A DNA stretch of 33,416 bases from an uncultured bacterium (GCA_902783835.1 CACZSN010000018.1:1-33416); one strand, 5' to 3'. Positions 7,822 to 16,476 are shown, counted from the stretch's first letter. Numbers and translations are program-made. The notes: generated by a model from the letters alone, not told the origin.

Positions 7822-8787
7822 TTACAAGTTTAGTTTTTTTGCGATTTTTGGGGTTATATAGTCCCAAAAGGCTTCATTTGGGTGAGAATCTTTTGCACTA
7901 ATTTGCCATTTTGGCTCAGACAGATTTGAATCTGTTAACTCATCCATTTTTAAAACAATGAAACCGTCGTCTTGTAATCTTTTCAATAATCCTTCATGTC
8001 CGACATATTCATTTTCGATTTTATCAAAACAAAAAATAACAAACTTAATATTTGGGTAATGTTGCAAAGCTTTTTCTTTTGATTTATGAAAAATCAAGAA
8101 ACAAAAATCCTCAAAAAATTTCGCATTATTATTATTTTCCCAAATTCTGTATGCATTCAAACGCTCTAACCATCTCACGGTATATAAACCGTTAAAATAT
8201 ACAGGAAGAAACGGTTTGCACTCAAGTAAGTCACCATTTTCAGCAAATTTGTCAGGATAATATCTCAAATAGAAATAAGTGTCATAAGACATAAACGTAT
8301 ACAAAATTAACCGCAAACAATGTAAATCATAAGAATACAAATACATCATATACTCAGGCTCAACGGTAATATCTTTGTATAAAGAATCAGAATTGAGTTG
8401 AAAATACATATGTTGAATACCGCTTGCGGGAATACCTCTGTTAAAAACCGGTCGCTTAGTATAATCGGAAAGCTTCTTAGCAAAAGTTTGATTTTCCTCT
8501 AACCCCGAACCGAAAGTGTATGAGCAACCGAATAAAACAATGGATTTTTTATTATAAGAAAGTCCGACAGGCTTGCGTAAAAGATATTTTAAATCTTTTT
8601 TGAAATGTTCTGCCGCATCTTCAAGTTTAATATAATAAGAAAGACTTATATTCCATTTTGACGAAGAAGAAGTATTAATGTCCGTTAAAAGTTTCCTTAC
8701 GGATAAATAGAGAAAAAGTTCGATAATAAAAAAAACTAAAAAAAGAATTCCTATATTTAAAAATAAAATTTTAAAAATCTTTTTCAT
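7822..8787 (-). CDS. Membrane-anchored SGNH/GDSL-type hydrolase-like protein
   Basis: 321 residues, start ATG 8787 with AAAGGTGA upstream. One N-terminal membrane helix (about 8-32) probably anchors an extracytoplasmic domain. SGNH blocks seen: IVLFGCSYTFGSGL near residue 85 (Ser block I; GCSYT replaces GDS), NRGIPASGIQHM near 115 (block II Gly), and DSHPNEAFWDYI near 302 (Asp/His block V). Such proteins deacetylate or acetylate cell-envelope sugars or hydrolyse esters. The block III Asn is not obvious, so activity is inferred only from the fold. It is a single-gene unit with its own promoter. Confidence 0.75.
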   Translation of the reverse strand: MKKIFKILFLNIGILFLVFFIIELFLYLSVRKLLTDINTSSSSKWNISLSYYIKLEDAAEHFKKDLKYLLRKPVGLSYNKKSIVLFGCSYTFGSGLEENQTFAKKLSDYTKRPVFNRGIPASGIQHMYFQLNSDSLYKDITVEPEYMMYLYSYDLHCLRLILYTFMSYDTYFYLRYYPDKFAENGDLLECKPFLPVYFNGLYTVRWLERLNAYRIWENNNNAKFFEDFCFLIFHKSKEKALQHYPNIKFVIFCFDKIENEYVGHEGLLKRLQDDGFIVLKMDELTDSNLSEPKWQISAKDSHPNEAFWDYITPKIAKKLNL

Positions 8788-8814
8788 GAAGAAATAATCA
8801 CCTTTGCGGAAATA

Positions 8815-8843
8815 ATTGTAACATAAAATAAATCAGACAACAA
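8815..8843 (-). promoter_or_regulatory. Promoter of the SGNH-type gene
   Basis: Minus strand: TTGTTG (8843-8838), 17-base spacer, TACAAT (8820-8815), about 28 bases before the start codon. Confidence 0.55.
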
Positions 8844-8886
8844 ATAACATACAAAAAAAATAATCGTATAAAATAAAGATTTGTAC

Positions 8887-8915
8887 TTGACTTAAAAATA
8901 TGTTTTTGATATTTT
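8887..8915 (+). promoter_or_regulatory. Candidate promoter upstream of the tRNA-Phe locus
   Basis: TTGACT (8887-8892), 17-base spacer, TATTTT (8910-8915). A transcript from here would pass the broken tRNA copy and reach tRNA-Phe about 180 bases later. A closer promoter for tRNA-Phe was not convincing. Confidence 0.45.
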
Positions 8916-9002
8916 GGACATACGGTAACGGTTTCGTGAACTTGCAGAGCGAACAAGAAAATCGGTAAAGATTTTTCGGCCGTAAGGAAAACTGAATATA
9001 AA

Positions 9003-9075
9003 TGCCGCGTTAGCTCAGTCAAGGCGAGTGAAGCGGAGCCGGTAGAGATTCGGTTAAACAACTTGCTCTACCAAC
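9003..9075 (+). pseudogene. Broken partial copy of tRNA-Phe
   Basis: 9003-9019 repeats exactly the first 16 bases of tRNA-Phe plus one flanking base, and the ~20 bases before each copy are also similar. After the D-arm start the copy is split by about 20 foreign bases, then GGTAGAG resumes and similarity is lost. CTTGCTCTACCAAC at 9062-9075 is the reverse complement of tRNA-Phe bases 9114-9127. It looks like a duplication scar, not a functional tRNA. Confidence 0.7.
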
Positions 9076-9099
9076 GATAAAGAAAATTGAATAGAATAT

Positions 9100-9175
9100 G
9101 CCGCGTTAGCTCAGTTGGTAGAGCAAGGGACTGAAAATCCCTGTGTCCTTGGTTCGATTCCGAGACGCGGCACCA
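9100..9175 (+). tRNA. tRNA-Phe (anticodon GAA)
   Basis: 76 bases with encoded CCA. The acceptor GCCGCGT pairs with ACGCGGC. The D arm has AGCTCAGTTGGTAGAGC, the anticodon stem GGGAC/ATCCC presents a GAA anticodon, and the T arm is CTTGGTTCGATTCCGAG. A terminator follows directly. Confidence 0.96.
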
Positions 9176-9183
9176 CTTCAAAA

Positions 9184-9206
9184 AGCACCCCAAAGGGTGT
9201 TTTTTT
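9184..9206 (+). terminator. Terminator after tRNA-Phe
   Basis: CACCC (9186-9190) and GGGTG (9195-9199) form a tight stem with a CAAA loop, followed by seven T. Confidence 0.85.
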
Positions 9207-9241
9207 ATATCTCGAAATCGAACCTTATTCTCCTGCGGAGA

Positions 9242-9370
9242 ATGGTGTAATAAACTGAGTAATTTGGTCGGGGCAGATGGTGTGATTATTTTGGGCAAAC
9301 CTCTTTTTTGAATAATAGCCTGATTTTTCGGCGTTTTTCGCTTAGGTCAAATGGTATGATTATTTTGGGC
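9242..9370 (+). repeat. Repeated 20-bp sites, probable transposase-binding sites of the Mu-like end
   Basis: ATGGTGTGATTATTTTGGGC at 9277-9296 recurs at 9351-9370 with one mismatch (A for G at position 6). A weaker copy (ATGGTGTAATAA) lies at 9242-9253. The first two are each preceded by GGTC. Several same-direction transposase sites at an end are characteristic of Mu-type elements. Confidence 0.6.
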
Positions 9371-9380
9371 TATGACCGTT

Positions 9381-9409
9381 TTGAGTTTAAAAATTTTTTG
9401 TTATAATAA
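9381..9409 (+). promoter_or_regulatory. Promoter of the small Mu-element gene
   Basis: A perfect TATAAT at 9404-9409 with TTTTGA (9381-9386, 17-base spacer) or TTGAGT (9383-9388, 15-base spacer) upstream. It starts 10 bases after the last end-site repeat, so transposase binding there could repress it. Confidence 0.55.
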
Positions 9410-9440
9410 AACTATTAAATTAGAATATAGGAACTTGAAA

Positions 9441-9707
9441 ATGAAAAATCAATCATTTGTTACTAAATGCCTAAAAAATGAAAACTTATATACCAGTGAA
9501 AATATTGTTAGCACTGGACTTTCTTTAGAACTTGAGAACAACTCTCTTGTTTTAAAAGGTTCAGCAATAGATTTGATTGAGTTTGCGGATTTGTTAATTG
9601 CTCTTGCCATATCTGGAGAAGATAAAGGACAGCATTTTCATATAGACAATTTAACATTGATTGATAATAATTCTAAAATATCGGAAGTGGTGTTGCAAAG
9701 GAAATAA
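9441..9707 (+). CDS. Imm32-like small protein in the Mu-like element
   Basis: 88 residues from ATG 9441 (AGGAACTTGAAA upstream). The earlier ATG at 9372 lies before the TATAAT box and is rejected. The C-terminal half resembles the Imm32 immunity fold: a beta strand (LVLKGSAIDL), a helix rich in Leu/Ala (FADLLIALAISGEDKG), then HFHIDNLTLID and a final strand (SEVVLQRK). The spacing of the helix and the H.HID motif is what I recognise. Imm32 proteins are usually partnered with polymorphic toxins. No toxin is adjacent here, so a role in the element (for example transposase control) is equally possible. It precedes the transposase gene by 73 bases. Confidence 0.5.
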   Translation: MKNQSFVTKCLKNENLYTSENIVSTGLSLELENNSLVLKGSAIDLIEFADLLIALAISGEDKGQHFHIDNLTLIDNNSKISEVVLQRK

Positions 9708-9748
9708 ATGATACGAAACAGACACAATACTCGGAAGTAGTGTTCCAA
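9681..9748 (+). repeat. Short direct repeat, 18 bases, 50-base period
   Basis: TCGGAAGTGGTGTTGCAA at 9681-9698 and TCGGAAGTAGTGTTCCAA at 9731-9748 (16 of 18 identical). The first copy codes for the last residues of the Imm32-like protein and the second lies in the gap before the transposase. It is probably a local duplication or a second binding site. Confidence 0.55.
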
Positions 9749-9780
9749 TTCGCCGTCTTCAGAGGTAAGGTGTTCGTACC

Positions 9781-11034
9781 ATGAAAAACGAATATATTAA
9801 TATAAAAGCAATCGCACAGGCTAAGGATTTGAAAAGCACCCGTTCAATCCGAATGGAAATCAACAAGCCCGAAAGTAAATATATTTCAAGAGAGGTTAAA
9901 GTTAACGGCGGCACTTCTTATGAAATCCTGTTTTCAAGTTTAGAGCCGGAGTTACAACAAAAACTTCGTGAGAACGAAACAAAATCAACAGCACTTGTGC
10001 CTTTGAATTATAAACCACCAGTTATAACAGATAAAGCGAGAATAACAGCTAATCATAGAATGAATATCGTGAAAGCCGCACTTGAGCATCGCAAAAAATA
10101 CGATACTCAAAAACAAGCAGATCATGAATTTTTAGAGTTATACAATACTGGATTATTTTTACCAAAAGCGTACGAATTTCTTGGCAGCATTTCAATGGGG
10201 ACATTAAGGCGATACATTCAAGCCTATTTAAAAAGCGGAAATGCAGAGAATTTAGTTCCTCAATACAAAATTACAAAGCAGGGAGAATACAACAGTATAT
10301 TAAATAATGATATGAAAAAAGTTCTGCTCACTCTTTTACTTCACCAAAACCGATTCGGTTTCAATACTGCGATTCGCTTGGCAAAACAAATATTAATTAA
10401 ACAAGGATACGATGAGGAAAGTTTACCAAGTAATATTACATTCAAACGATTTGCTGAACATTTTAGAGATAATAATTATGCTGAATGGACTCTAAAACGT
10501 GAAGGAATAAAAGCCTATCACGATAAGGTTGAGCCGTATATTGAACGAGATATTTCAAAAATCGAAGTCGGCGATGTCTTAATCGCAGACGGACACGTTC
10601 TAAATTTCCAAGTTATTAATCCGTTTACAGGCAAGCCAACGAGAGCAACACTCGTTGGCTTTTTAGATTGGAAATCAACAGCCCTTGTCGGGTATGAAAT
10701 AATGATGAGTGAAAACACACAATGTATTGCCTCAGCTTTACGAAACGCAATTTTAAACCTTGGTTTAATTCCGAAAGTCGTTTATCAAGACAACGGAAAG
10801 GCTTTCAAATCAAAATATTTTCAGCATTGTGATTTCGAGGAGGGGGAATTTAACGGAGTGTATGCCAATTTGGGTATTCACTCCGTTTTTGCTAAACCTT
10901 ACAATGCGAGAGCGAAAGTCATTGAGAGGTTTTTCTTAGAGTTTCAAGAGGAGTTTGAAAAATTAATGCCAAGCTATATCGGAACTTCAATTGAAAATCG
11001 TCCTGCTTGGATGAACAGAAATGAAAAACTCCAC
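9781..11034 (+). pseudogene. MuA-type DDE transposase, C-terminally truncated
   Basis: Would catalyse strand transfer of the Mu-like element. The frame gives 439 residues to a stop at 11098-11100, but only about the first 418 are transposase. The last 20 are translated from the antisense of a response-regulator gene. Seen: an N-terminal DNA-binding region (about 1-65), a helical region, then a retroviral-integrase fold with the triad D270 (VLIADGHV), D337 (VVYQDNGK) and E382 (AKVIERFF). The spacing is very close to Mu transposase (about 660 residues). The C-terminal Mu-specific domain that contacts MuB is missing. An intragenic terminator-like hairpin lies at 10633-10664. The reading frame has no internal stop, so the core could still be made. 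Confidence 0.88.
10633..10664 (+). terminator. Terminator-like hairpin inside the transposase gene
   Basis: AAGCCAACGAG (10633-10643) pairs perfectly over 11 bp with CTCGTTGGCTT (10651-10661), 7-base loop, followed by more T. It lies within codons for GKPTRATLVGF, between the first and second catalytic Asp. It has the form of a rho-independent terminator on the plus strand. Confidence 0.6.
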
Positions 11035-11550
11035 CTTCAAATTCACAATTTGAACATCAACAGCTCGTTCGGAAATTTCAAATCCATCGTCCCCTCTTAA
11101 AAAATATAAAAGCTGTGAACGAGAAAAAACAGTGCCGACACTTGTTATGAAATTTTCAAGCAAAATGAACTCAAACTTCGTCAAATCAACTTTTTTCCCC
11201 GATACCGTGACGATTTTCTTTTTGCTATCAAGTTCGATTTCACAATATTTTTTAATGTCAAAATTAATATTTGAATTTGTCAGACGAGCCTTGATTCTTG
11301 CGAGCAGAATTTTATTGCTGAAAGGCTTTGAAATGTAGTCAACAGCACCGTTTTCGAATCCCTTCAAAATATCCTCTTCCATTTTTTTTGCAGTAAGCAT
11401 AATAATCCGGACAGAGTTCAATTTCTCATCTTGCATAACCATTTTGCAGAGCGTAAAACCGTCAATTTTCGGCATCATTACGTCCATTAATATCATATCG
11501 GGTTTATCATTTTTAATCAATTCAAGTGCTTCTTCGCCGTCAAAAGCCTT
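11034..11550 (-). pseudogene. OmpR-type response regulator, truncated at both ends
   Basis: Two-component DNA-binding regulator. The frame shows AFDGEEALELIKNDKPD, the phosphorylated Asp in MILMDVMMPKIDG, the switch and Lys region (MLTAKK, YISKPF) and most of a winged helix (KFEFILLENFITSVGTVFSR and SERAVDVQIVNL). The first 45 or so residues of the receiver are absent: at about 11550 the sequence changes to the end of an HlyD-type gene. The last residues of the wing are absent: at about 11034 it changes to Mu transposase sequence on the other strand. The frame between the breakpoints is intact. Tandem order with HlyD on the minus strand suggests a deletion brought them together. Confidence 0.85.
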
Positions 11551-12196
11551 GTACCGTCTTTACTTGTAACAAGTGATGAGTTTTTAATAAGAAGCATTTT
11601 ATTTTTATTTTCAACGGAATAACAGTTTTCACATACTGTCCAGCAAACAAGCCCAAATCCTTGTTGTCGACTGTAATTTCAGCCTTCATCGTTCTTTTTA
11701 AATTATCAAAAGATTTTGAAAGTTTTGACAATGTTCCGACATAAGTTTTTTCGGGAGTTTCTGGGACAAAAAACGAAATTTTTTGGTTCAATTTTATTCT
11801 GTCGATGTAACTTTGCGGAATATCAATTCTCGAACGCAATTTGTCAATCTGAGAAACCTCGAAAAGCATTGTGCTTGTGGAACTTCCGCCAGCAACAATG
11901 TTTGCACCGGTATCGAGATTATATTTTGTCACAACCCCATCAAACGGTGCTTTTATATACTCGTAATTCTGCATTTCGGTTGCACGTTGAAGATTTGCCT
12001 TCGCAACTTTATACTGTGCCTCTGCCGATTTAAAATCAGTTTCTTTCATTTGCATTTCCTGAGGAGAAATCGCTCCGTCAACAAATGATTTTTTGTATCT
12101 AAAATAAGTATCTTTCGCAAGATTATAGCGATATTGTGCATCAACGAGTGATTTTTGTGCCATTGATTTATCCTCATCAATCAGCGGAGCAGAAAC
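11550..12196 (-). pseudogene. RND-type periplasmic adaptor (HlyD/AcrA family) fragment
   Basis: Adaptor subunits link inner-membrane RND pumps to an outer-membrane channel. Recognisable parts are the second half of a coiled-coil hairpin (AQYKVAKANLQRATEM), the lipoyl half-motif IKAPFDGVVTKYNLDTGANI, and the beta-barrel domain. The N-terminal signal, first lipoyl half and first helix are missing: the sequence switches to autotransporter sequence near 12196. At 11601-11606 a one-base loss in an A-run (plus-strand T-run) shifts the frame; in the alternative frame KMLLIKNSSLVTSKDGT continues the family sequence. It then breaks at about 11550 into the response regulator. There are three lesions, so it is certainly inactive. 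Confidence 0.82.
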
Positions 12197-13308
12197 AATT
12201 GCAGACAATTCAATACACCGGCGGAGATATCGCATACTCTCCGATTTACAAATATAAGGTAAGCTACGATCCGACTTCTGCTATGTTGAATTTCGGATTA
12301 GGCGGAAACAATACGAGCGAAAACTTCAACCCTGCAGTATTGGCAGGTCCTGTCGGAGCTCAGCTCGGTACATATTTAAATCAAATTAATTTATACGAAC
12401 AAGCGTTCTCAAATATGGACATGATGATGATTATGCCAAGAGAACAAAGAATGGCTTTGAAATATGCAAACAGATATGCATCACAAGGCACGGGTGCCGG
12501 CGGAGTTATAACATTCAGTCCGAATCAAATCCCTGAACAAAACCGCGGTTTGTGGTTTAGACCATATACGACATTTGAAAATGTCAACTTAAGTAAAGGA
12601 CCTAATGTCAAAAATATCGCATACGGCTCATTGGTCGGCGGAGACAGCGGCATTATAGAATTAAAACACGGCTGGGATATGGTTGCATCTGTTTACGGTG
12701 CATATAACGGTTCAAACCAAAATTATGACGGTGTAACAATTATCCAAAACGGTGGTTCGTTAGGTTTGAGCGGTGCTTGGTACAAAGGTAATTTCTATAC
12801 CGGCTTAACCGCTAACGTCGGAGCTAATGCCGCTGAAGCAACTTCTATGTACGGAAAAGAAAATTACACAATGTTAGCAACCGGTATCGCAAGTAAAACC
12901 GGATATAATTGGTGATTAGGTAAAGGTAAATTTATTATTCAACCGAACTTCCTTATGTCTTATACGTTCGTAAATACGTTTGATTATACAAATGCAGCAG
13001 GTGTAAAAATTAAGTCAGACCCGCTTAATTCAATTCAAATTGCTCCGGGGGTAAAACTCATAGGTAACTTGAAAAACGGATGGCAACCTTACATCGGAGT
13101 TCAAATGATTTGGAATATCTTAGACAAAGCTAAATTCCGTGCAAATGACGTAACTTTGCCGAATATGAGTGTTGATCCGTACATTCAATACGGTGTCGGT
13201 GTTCAAAAGAAAGTCGGCGACAGATTTACGGGCTTCGGACAAGCTATGATGCGAAACAGCGGAAGAAACGGTGTCGCATTACAATTTGGCTTCATATGGT
13301 CACTGTAA
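12196..13308 (+). pseudogene. Autotransporter beta-barrel protein, 5'-truncated, one in-frame TGA
   Basis: The frame carries the C-terminal translocator barrel of a type V-like outer-membrane protein: QYTGGDIAYSPIYKY, a helical linker, RGLWFRPYTTFENVNL, then alternating beta strands (WDMVASVYGAYNGSN, GAWYKGNFYTGLTAN) and a final SVDPYIQYGVGVQKK ... FGFIWSL. The passenger and signal peptide are missing: before about 12196 the sequence is antisense HlyD. A TGA at 12913-12915 splits the barrel after GYNW and the frame continues without loss (LGKGKFIIQPNFLMSYTF). A bidirectional terminator follows. Style and wording match barrel domains I associate with Gastranaerophilales. Confidence 0.82.
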
Positions 13309-13330
13309 TCAAAACAATAAAATTTTTTCA

Positions 13331-13362
13331 AAAGGCAAGAGACATTGAGCTCTTGCCTTTAT
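13331..13362. terminator. Bidirectional terminator between autotransporter (+) and MFS gene (-)
   Basis: AAAGGCAAGAG (13331-13341) pairs with CTCTTGCCTTT (13350-13360), an 11-bp perfect stem with T-rich flanks on both sides. Confidence 0.85.
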
Positions 13363-13363
13363 T

Positions 13364-14518
13364 TTAAGCTGCTTTATATCGATTATAAAAACAAATTAAT
13401 AATAAATATCCGATAAATGAAAAAATCACTCCCGGAACAACGGTATATTCATATCCAAAACCATATGTTATCGGAATTCCTCCAACGAAAGCACCAATTG
13501 CATTTCCCAAATTAAAAGATATTTGCGAACAAGATGCACCAAGCATTTCTCCGCCTTTTGCGTTTTCAATAAGTAATACTTGTTGCGGGGCGGAAACACC
13601 AAATAAACATCACGTACATAAACACATTAAAAATACCGCCAAATATGGATTTTTCGATAAGAAGAACATACATACAAGTACTAAACAAGTCACCAATTGT
13701 GTGTTAGCAGCAACTAACGCAGGCGAGAATTTGTCCGCAACTTTCCCTCCGAAGAAATTCCCTATACACATTCCTCCACCCGCTAAAATCATTATTAATG
13801 AAACATATTGCGGTGCAATACCCGAAACATTTACCAATAAAGGATTTATGTAACTATACATGCAGAAAATTCCGCCATTTCCCATTACTACAGCAAAAAT
13901 CAAAATCCAAGGAGCAAGTGATTTGAAAATTTTAAATTGCCCTCTAAATCCGTTGTCTGGCATAGGTTTTAAATACGGAACCAATTTCATTATCGATGTC
14001 AAAACCAAAAATCCAAATATACCGATAATTAAAAAAGTTATTCTCCAAGAAAAATTATGACTTAAAAAAGTACCAAAAGGTATTCCGAGTAAATTTGCAA
14101 TTGTCATCCCCGAAACCATTGTCGCAACTGCCTGATTGGTTTTTCCTTTATCGCAAAGTTTTCCGGCTGCAATAGCTCCTACCCCGAAAAACGCTCCGTG
14201 CGGCAATCCTGCAATAAACCTTAAAGCACAAAATACATAATAATTCGGAGCAACAACCAATGCCAAATTTGCAACAGTAAAAATGACCGCCAATGCAATT
14301 AAAATTTGTTTAAGCGGTCTCGTTCGTCCGATAATTACGAGCAATATTGACCCGAAAACGACACCTAATGCATATAAAGAAATAAAGTTTCCTGCCATAG
14401 GGATGGAACAATTGAGCGTTTTGGCAACATCAGGCAAAATCCCCATCATAACATATTCTGTTAAACCCAATCCAAATGTTCCAAGTGCCAATGGCAACAG
14501 ACATTGTGATTTTCGCAT
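13364..14518 (-). pseudogene. MFS drug/sugar efflux transporter (AraJ/YdhP-like) broken by one TGA
   Basis: Twelve-helix inner-membrane exporter. From ATG 14518 (AGAGGTCAATT upstream) the frame gives 384 codons, the normal size, with a start of MRKSQCLLPLALGTFGLG, the TEYVMMGILPDVA segment of this subfamily, and GLPHGAFFGVGA in helix 4. A single TGA at 13612-13610 interrupts it in the tenth or eleventh helix (LMCLCT, stop, then CLFGVSAPQQVLLIENAKGG). The rest runs in the same frame to TAA 13364-13366. No length change is seen, so this is either a recent nonsense mutation or readthrough. The ORF-like start at 14563 is not used, because the ribosome site fits 14518. Confidence 0.85.
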
Positions 14519-14594
14519 AATTGACCTCTGTAAAGTTGTTTTTCGATATGATTTTACAGCCAAAAATTTATCTCGGCAATAAAATTATCAGAAT

Positions 14595-14622
14595 AAAAAA
14601 GAGACCGTTAGGTCCCTTTTTC
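14595..14622 (-). terminator. Terminator of the His/Gly/Asn-rich gene
   Basis: On the minus strand AGGGACC and GGTCTCT (one G-U) flank a TAAC loop and run into six T. It lies 9 bases past the stop at 14631. Confidence 0.8.
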
Positions 14623-14630
14623 ATTACTTA

Positions 14631-15407
14631 TTATCTAAACATCATATTATACATGAAATTGTGCCAATATGCTAAGAAATTTCCGTTAAAATGATTATTT
14701 GCTTCATTGAATCGGTCGTGAGGTCTTCCCAAATCCCAGCCCCAATCCCAGGGGTTTCTACCGTAATCATATCGATTGTCCCAATCCCAACCGATATTGT
14801 CTCCACCGTGTTCGGAACCGTAGTCTTTGTCTTTATGACCCCAACCGTGATGTTTTCCGTTATCCCAGCCATAATGGTTTCCGTTGCCCCAACCGTAGTG
14901 GTTACCGTTATTTCCTTGGCTTCCGTTGTTCCAACCGTAATGATTACCGTTGTTTCCGTTATTACCTTTTTGTCTTGCGTTTGTATAGACTTTATACCAG
15001 CTGTAATCACCTAAAACATTGTTGTCAACAAGATTTCCGCCTACATATGAATTAATAACTTCAACATCTCCCGAAAGGTTATTGAAATTAACATCGCCGA
15101 TTAATACCGTATCGGCAATTCCGACACTATCAGCGTTATTAACGGTAAATGAACCCATATACACTGAATTTTTGTTTCCGTCCGTCATTTTGGAAGAAAA
15201 ATCTTCATCTGTGTATTTCCAATTATCATAAGATGTTACGGGGTTCATATTTTCCGTCAACTCATCAAACAATGTTGAAGATGTTTCGCTGTTTGAGCTT
15301 TGAACAATAACGTTTGAAACGTTATCAACCGTAGTATTTCCGCCAACATAATTTCCGATTAAAGCAACATTGTCGTTATCTCTAATACTCAAGTTGTTAT
15401 AATTCAT
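14631..15407 (-). CDS. Low-complexity Asn/Gly/His/Trp-rich protein with beta-repeat N-terminus
   Basis: I chose the ATG at 15407 (258 residues) because longer starts reach into trpS; its ribosome site is weak, so the start is uncertain. Residues about 1-130 show repeated valine/asparagine/glycine strands (VALIGNYVGGNTTV, ADTVLIGDVNF, VINSYVGGNLVDNN), resembling stacked beta-helix turns. Residues about 145-230 are repeats around NGNHYGW, then Trp/Asp/Arg-rich sequence ending in YWHNFMYNMMFR. No signal peptide is visible from this start. The Gly/His/Trp repeats could bind metal or sugars or form a surface layer, but that is speculation. It lies 25 bases downstream of the trpS stop, possibly in the same transcript. 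Confidence 0.6.
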   Translation of the reverse strand: MNYNNLSIRDNDNVALIGNYVGGNTTVDNVSNVIVQSSNSETSSTLFDELTENMNPVTSYDNWKYTDEDFSSKMTDGNKNSVYMGSFTVNNADSVGIADTVLIGDVNFNNLSGDVEVINSYVGGNLVDNNVLGDYSWYKVYTNARQKGNNGNNGNHYGWNNGSQGNNGNHYGWGNGNHYGWDNGKHHGWGHKDKDYGSEHGGDNIGWDWDNRYDYGRNPWDWGWDLGRPHDRFNEANNHFNGNFLAYWHNFMYNMMFR

Positions 15408-15432
15408 CGGGTTTTTTGTTATAAAAAACAGA

Positions 15433-16476
15433 TTAGTCAAAATAGTTAATTTTGAGTGCATTTCGAACGTCGTTAAGAGTTTCCGCAGCCACTTTTTTAG
15501 CTTCAATTGTGCCTTGTTTCAAAAATTCATAAACATCAGAAGTGCGTTTTTCCCATTCTTTACGACGATTTCTAATCGGTTCGAGTTCGGATTGAAGAAC
15601 GTTATTTAAGAATTTTTTAACCTTAACATCACCGAGACCGCCTCTTTGATAATGAGCTTTTAATTCATCGAGGTTTTGATACTCGGGCAAGAATTGAGCA
15701 AAATGTTCATCACGACAGAATGCATCAAGATAAATAAATACAGGGTTATTTTCTGTTTCTCCGGGATCTTCAACTCTTAAATGATTTGGATCAGTGAACA
15801 TTGACATAATTTTTTTCTTAACCGCATCGGGTTCATCCGAGAGATAAATACAATTACCCAAAGATTTACTCATCTTTGCCTTTCCGTCAATACCGGGGAG
15901 TCTGAGACAAGCACTGTTTTTCGGTAACAAAATATTGGGTTCGACCAATGTTTCACCGTATAAGGAATTAAATTTGTGAACAATTTCCCTGCATTGTTCA
16001 AGCATCGGTTTTTGGTCTTCGCCGACAGGAACCGTAGTTGCCTTAAAAGCAGTAATATCGGCAGCTTGGCTAATTGGATATACCAAAAATCCGACAGGAA
16101 TATTTGCCTCAAAATTTCTCATTTTGATTTCCGTTTTAACCGTCGGATTTCTTTGTGCTCTTGAAACAGTGACCAAATTCATATAATAAAAAGTCAATTC
16201 TGTTAATTCAGAAACCATTGATTGAATGAAAATGGTTGATTTTTCGGGGTCTATTCCGCAAGCCAAATAATCCAATGCAACTTCAATAATATTATCGCGA
16301 ACTTTTTCGGGGTGTTCCGCATTGTCCGTCAAAGCTTGAGCATCTGCAATCATTATGTAAATTTTGTCGAAATTTCCTTCATTTTGAAGTCTTACGCGTT
16401 CTCTCAAAGAACCCACATAATGTCCTACATGAAGTTTTCCGGTCGGTCTGTCACCCGTTAAAATAATTTTGCCCAT
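15433..16476 (-). CDS. trpS: Tryptophanyl-tRNA synthetase
   Basis: Class I synthetase joining Trp to tRNA-Trp. 347 residues, normal bacterial length, start ATG 16476 after AGGAGAAC. Seen: [18 protein letters not shown] with the HIGH-type motif, the family's dimer-interface and tryptophan-pocket region with [17 protein letters not shown], and KMSKSLGN as the second ATP-binding motif. Both signatures are complete, so it should be active. A terminator upstream (16577-16603) separates it from the minus-strand operon before it. Confidence 0.97.
   Translation of the reverse strand: MGKIILTGDRPTGKLHVGHYVGSLRERVRLQNEGNFDKIYIMIADAQALTDNAEHPEKVRDNIIEVALDYLACGIDPEKSTIFIQSMVSELTELTFYYMNLVTVSRAQRNPTVKTEIKMRNFEANIPVGFLVYPISQAADITAFKATTVPVGEDQKPMLEQCREIVHKFNSLYGETLVEPNILLPKNSACLRLPGIDGKAKMSKSLGNCIYLSDEPDAVKKKIMSMFTDPNHLRVEDPGETENNPVFIYLDAFCRDEHFAQFLPEYQNLDELKAHYQRGGLGDVKVKKFLNNVLQSELEPIRNRRKEWEKRTSDVYEFLKQGTIEAKKVAAETLNDVRNALKINYFD

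Larger units (their letters stand above)
9236..11034 (+). mobile_element. Mu-like transposon remnant (one end plus truncated transposase)
   Basis: The segment begins just after tRNA-Phe with repeated end-type sites (9242-9370), then a small gene, then a MuA-type transposase whose coding sequence ends abruptly near 11034 where response-regulator sequence (opposite strand) begins. No MuB-type ATPase gene and no second end were found. The element is therefore truncated and probably immobile on its own. The exact outer terminus is not determined. Confidence 0.7.

Noticed and set aside
8798..9298. Minus-strand ORFs across the tRNA-Phe locus
   Set aside because: They are translations of tRNA antisense sequence, a known artefact, with no ribosome site.
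12136..12198. ATG start at 12136 for the autotransporter
   Set aside because: The first ~20 residues are antisense HlyD sequence across a junction, not a signal peptide.
14672..15014. ORFs of about 110 codons on both strands inside the His/Gly-rich gene
   Set aside because: They arise from the tandem repeats in other frames and have Val/Thr/Ile low-complexity translations.
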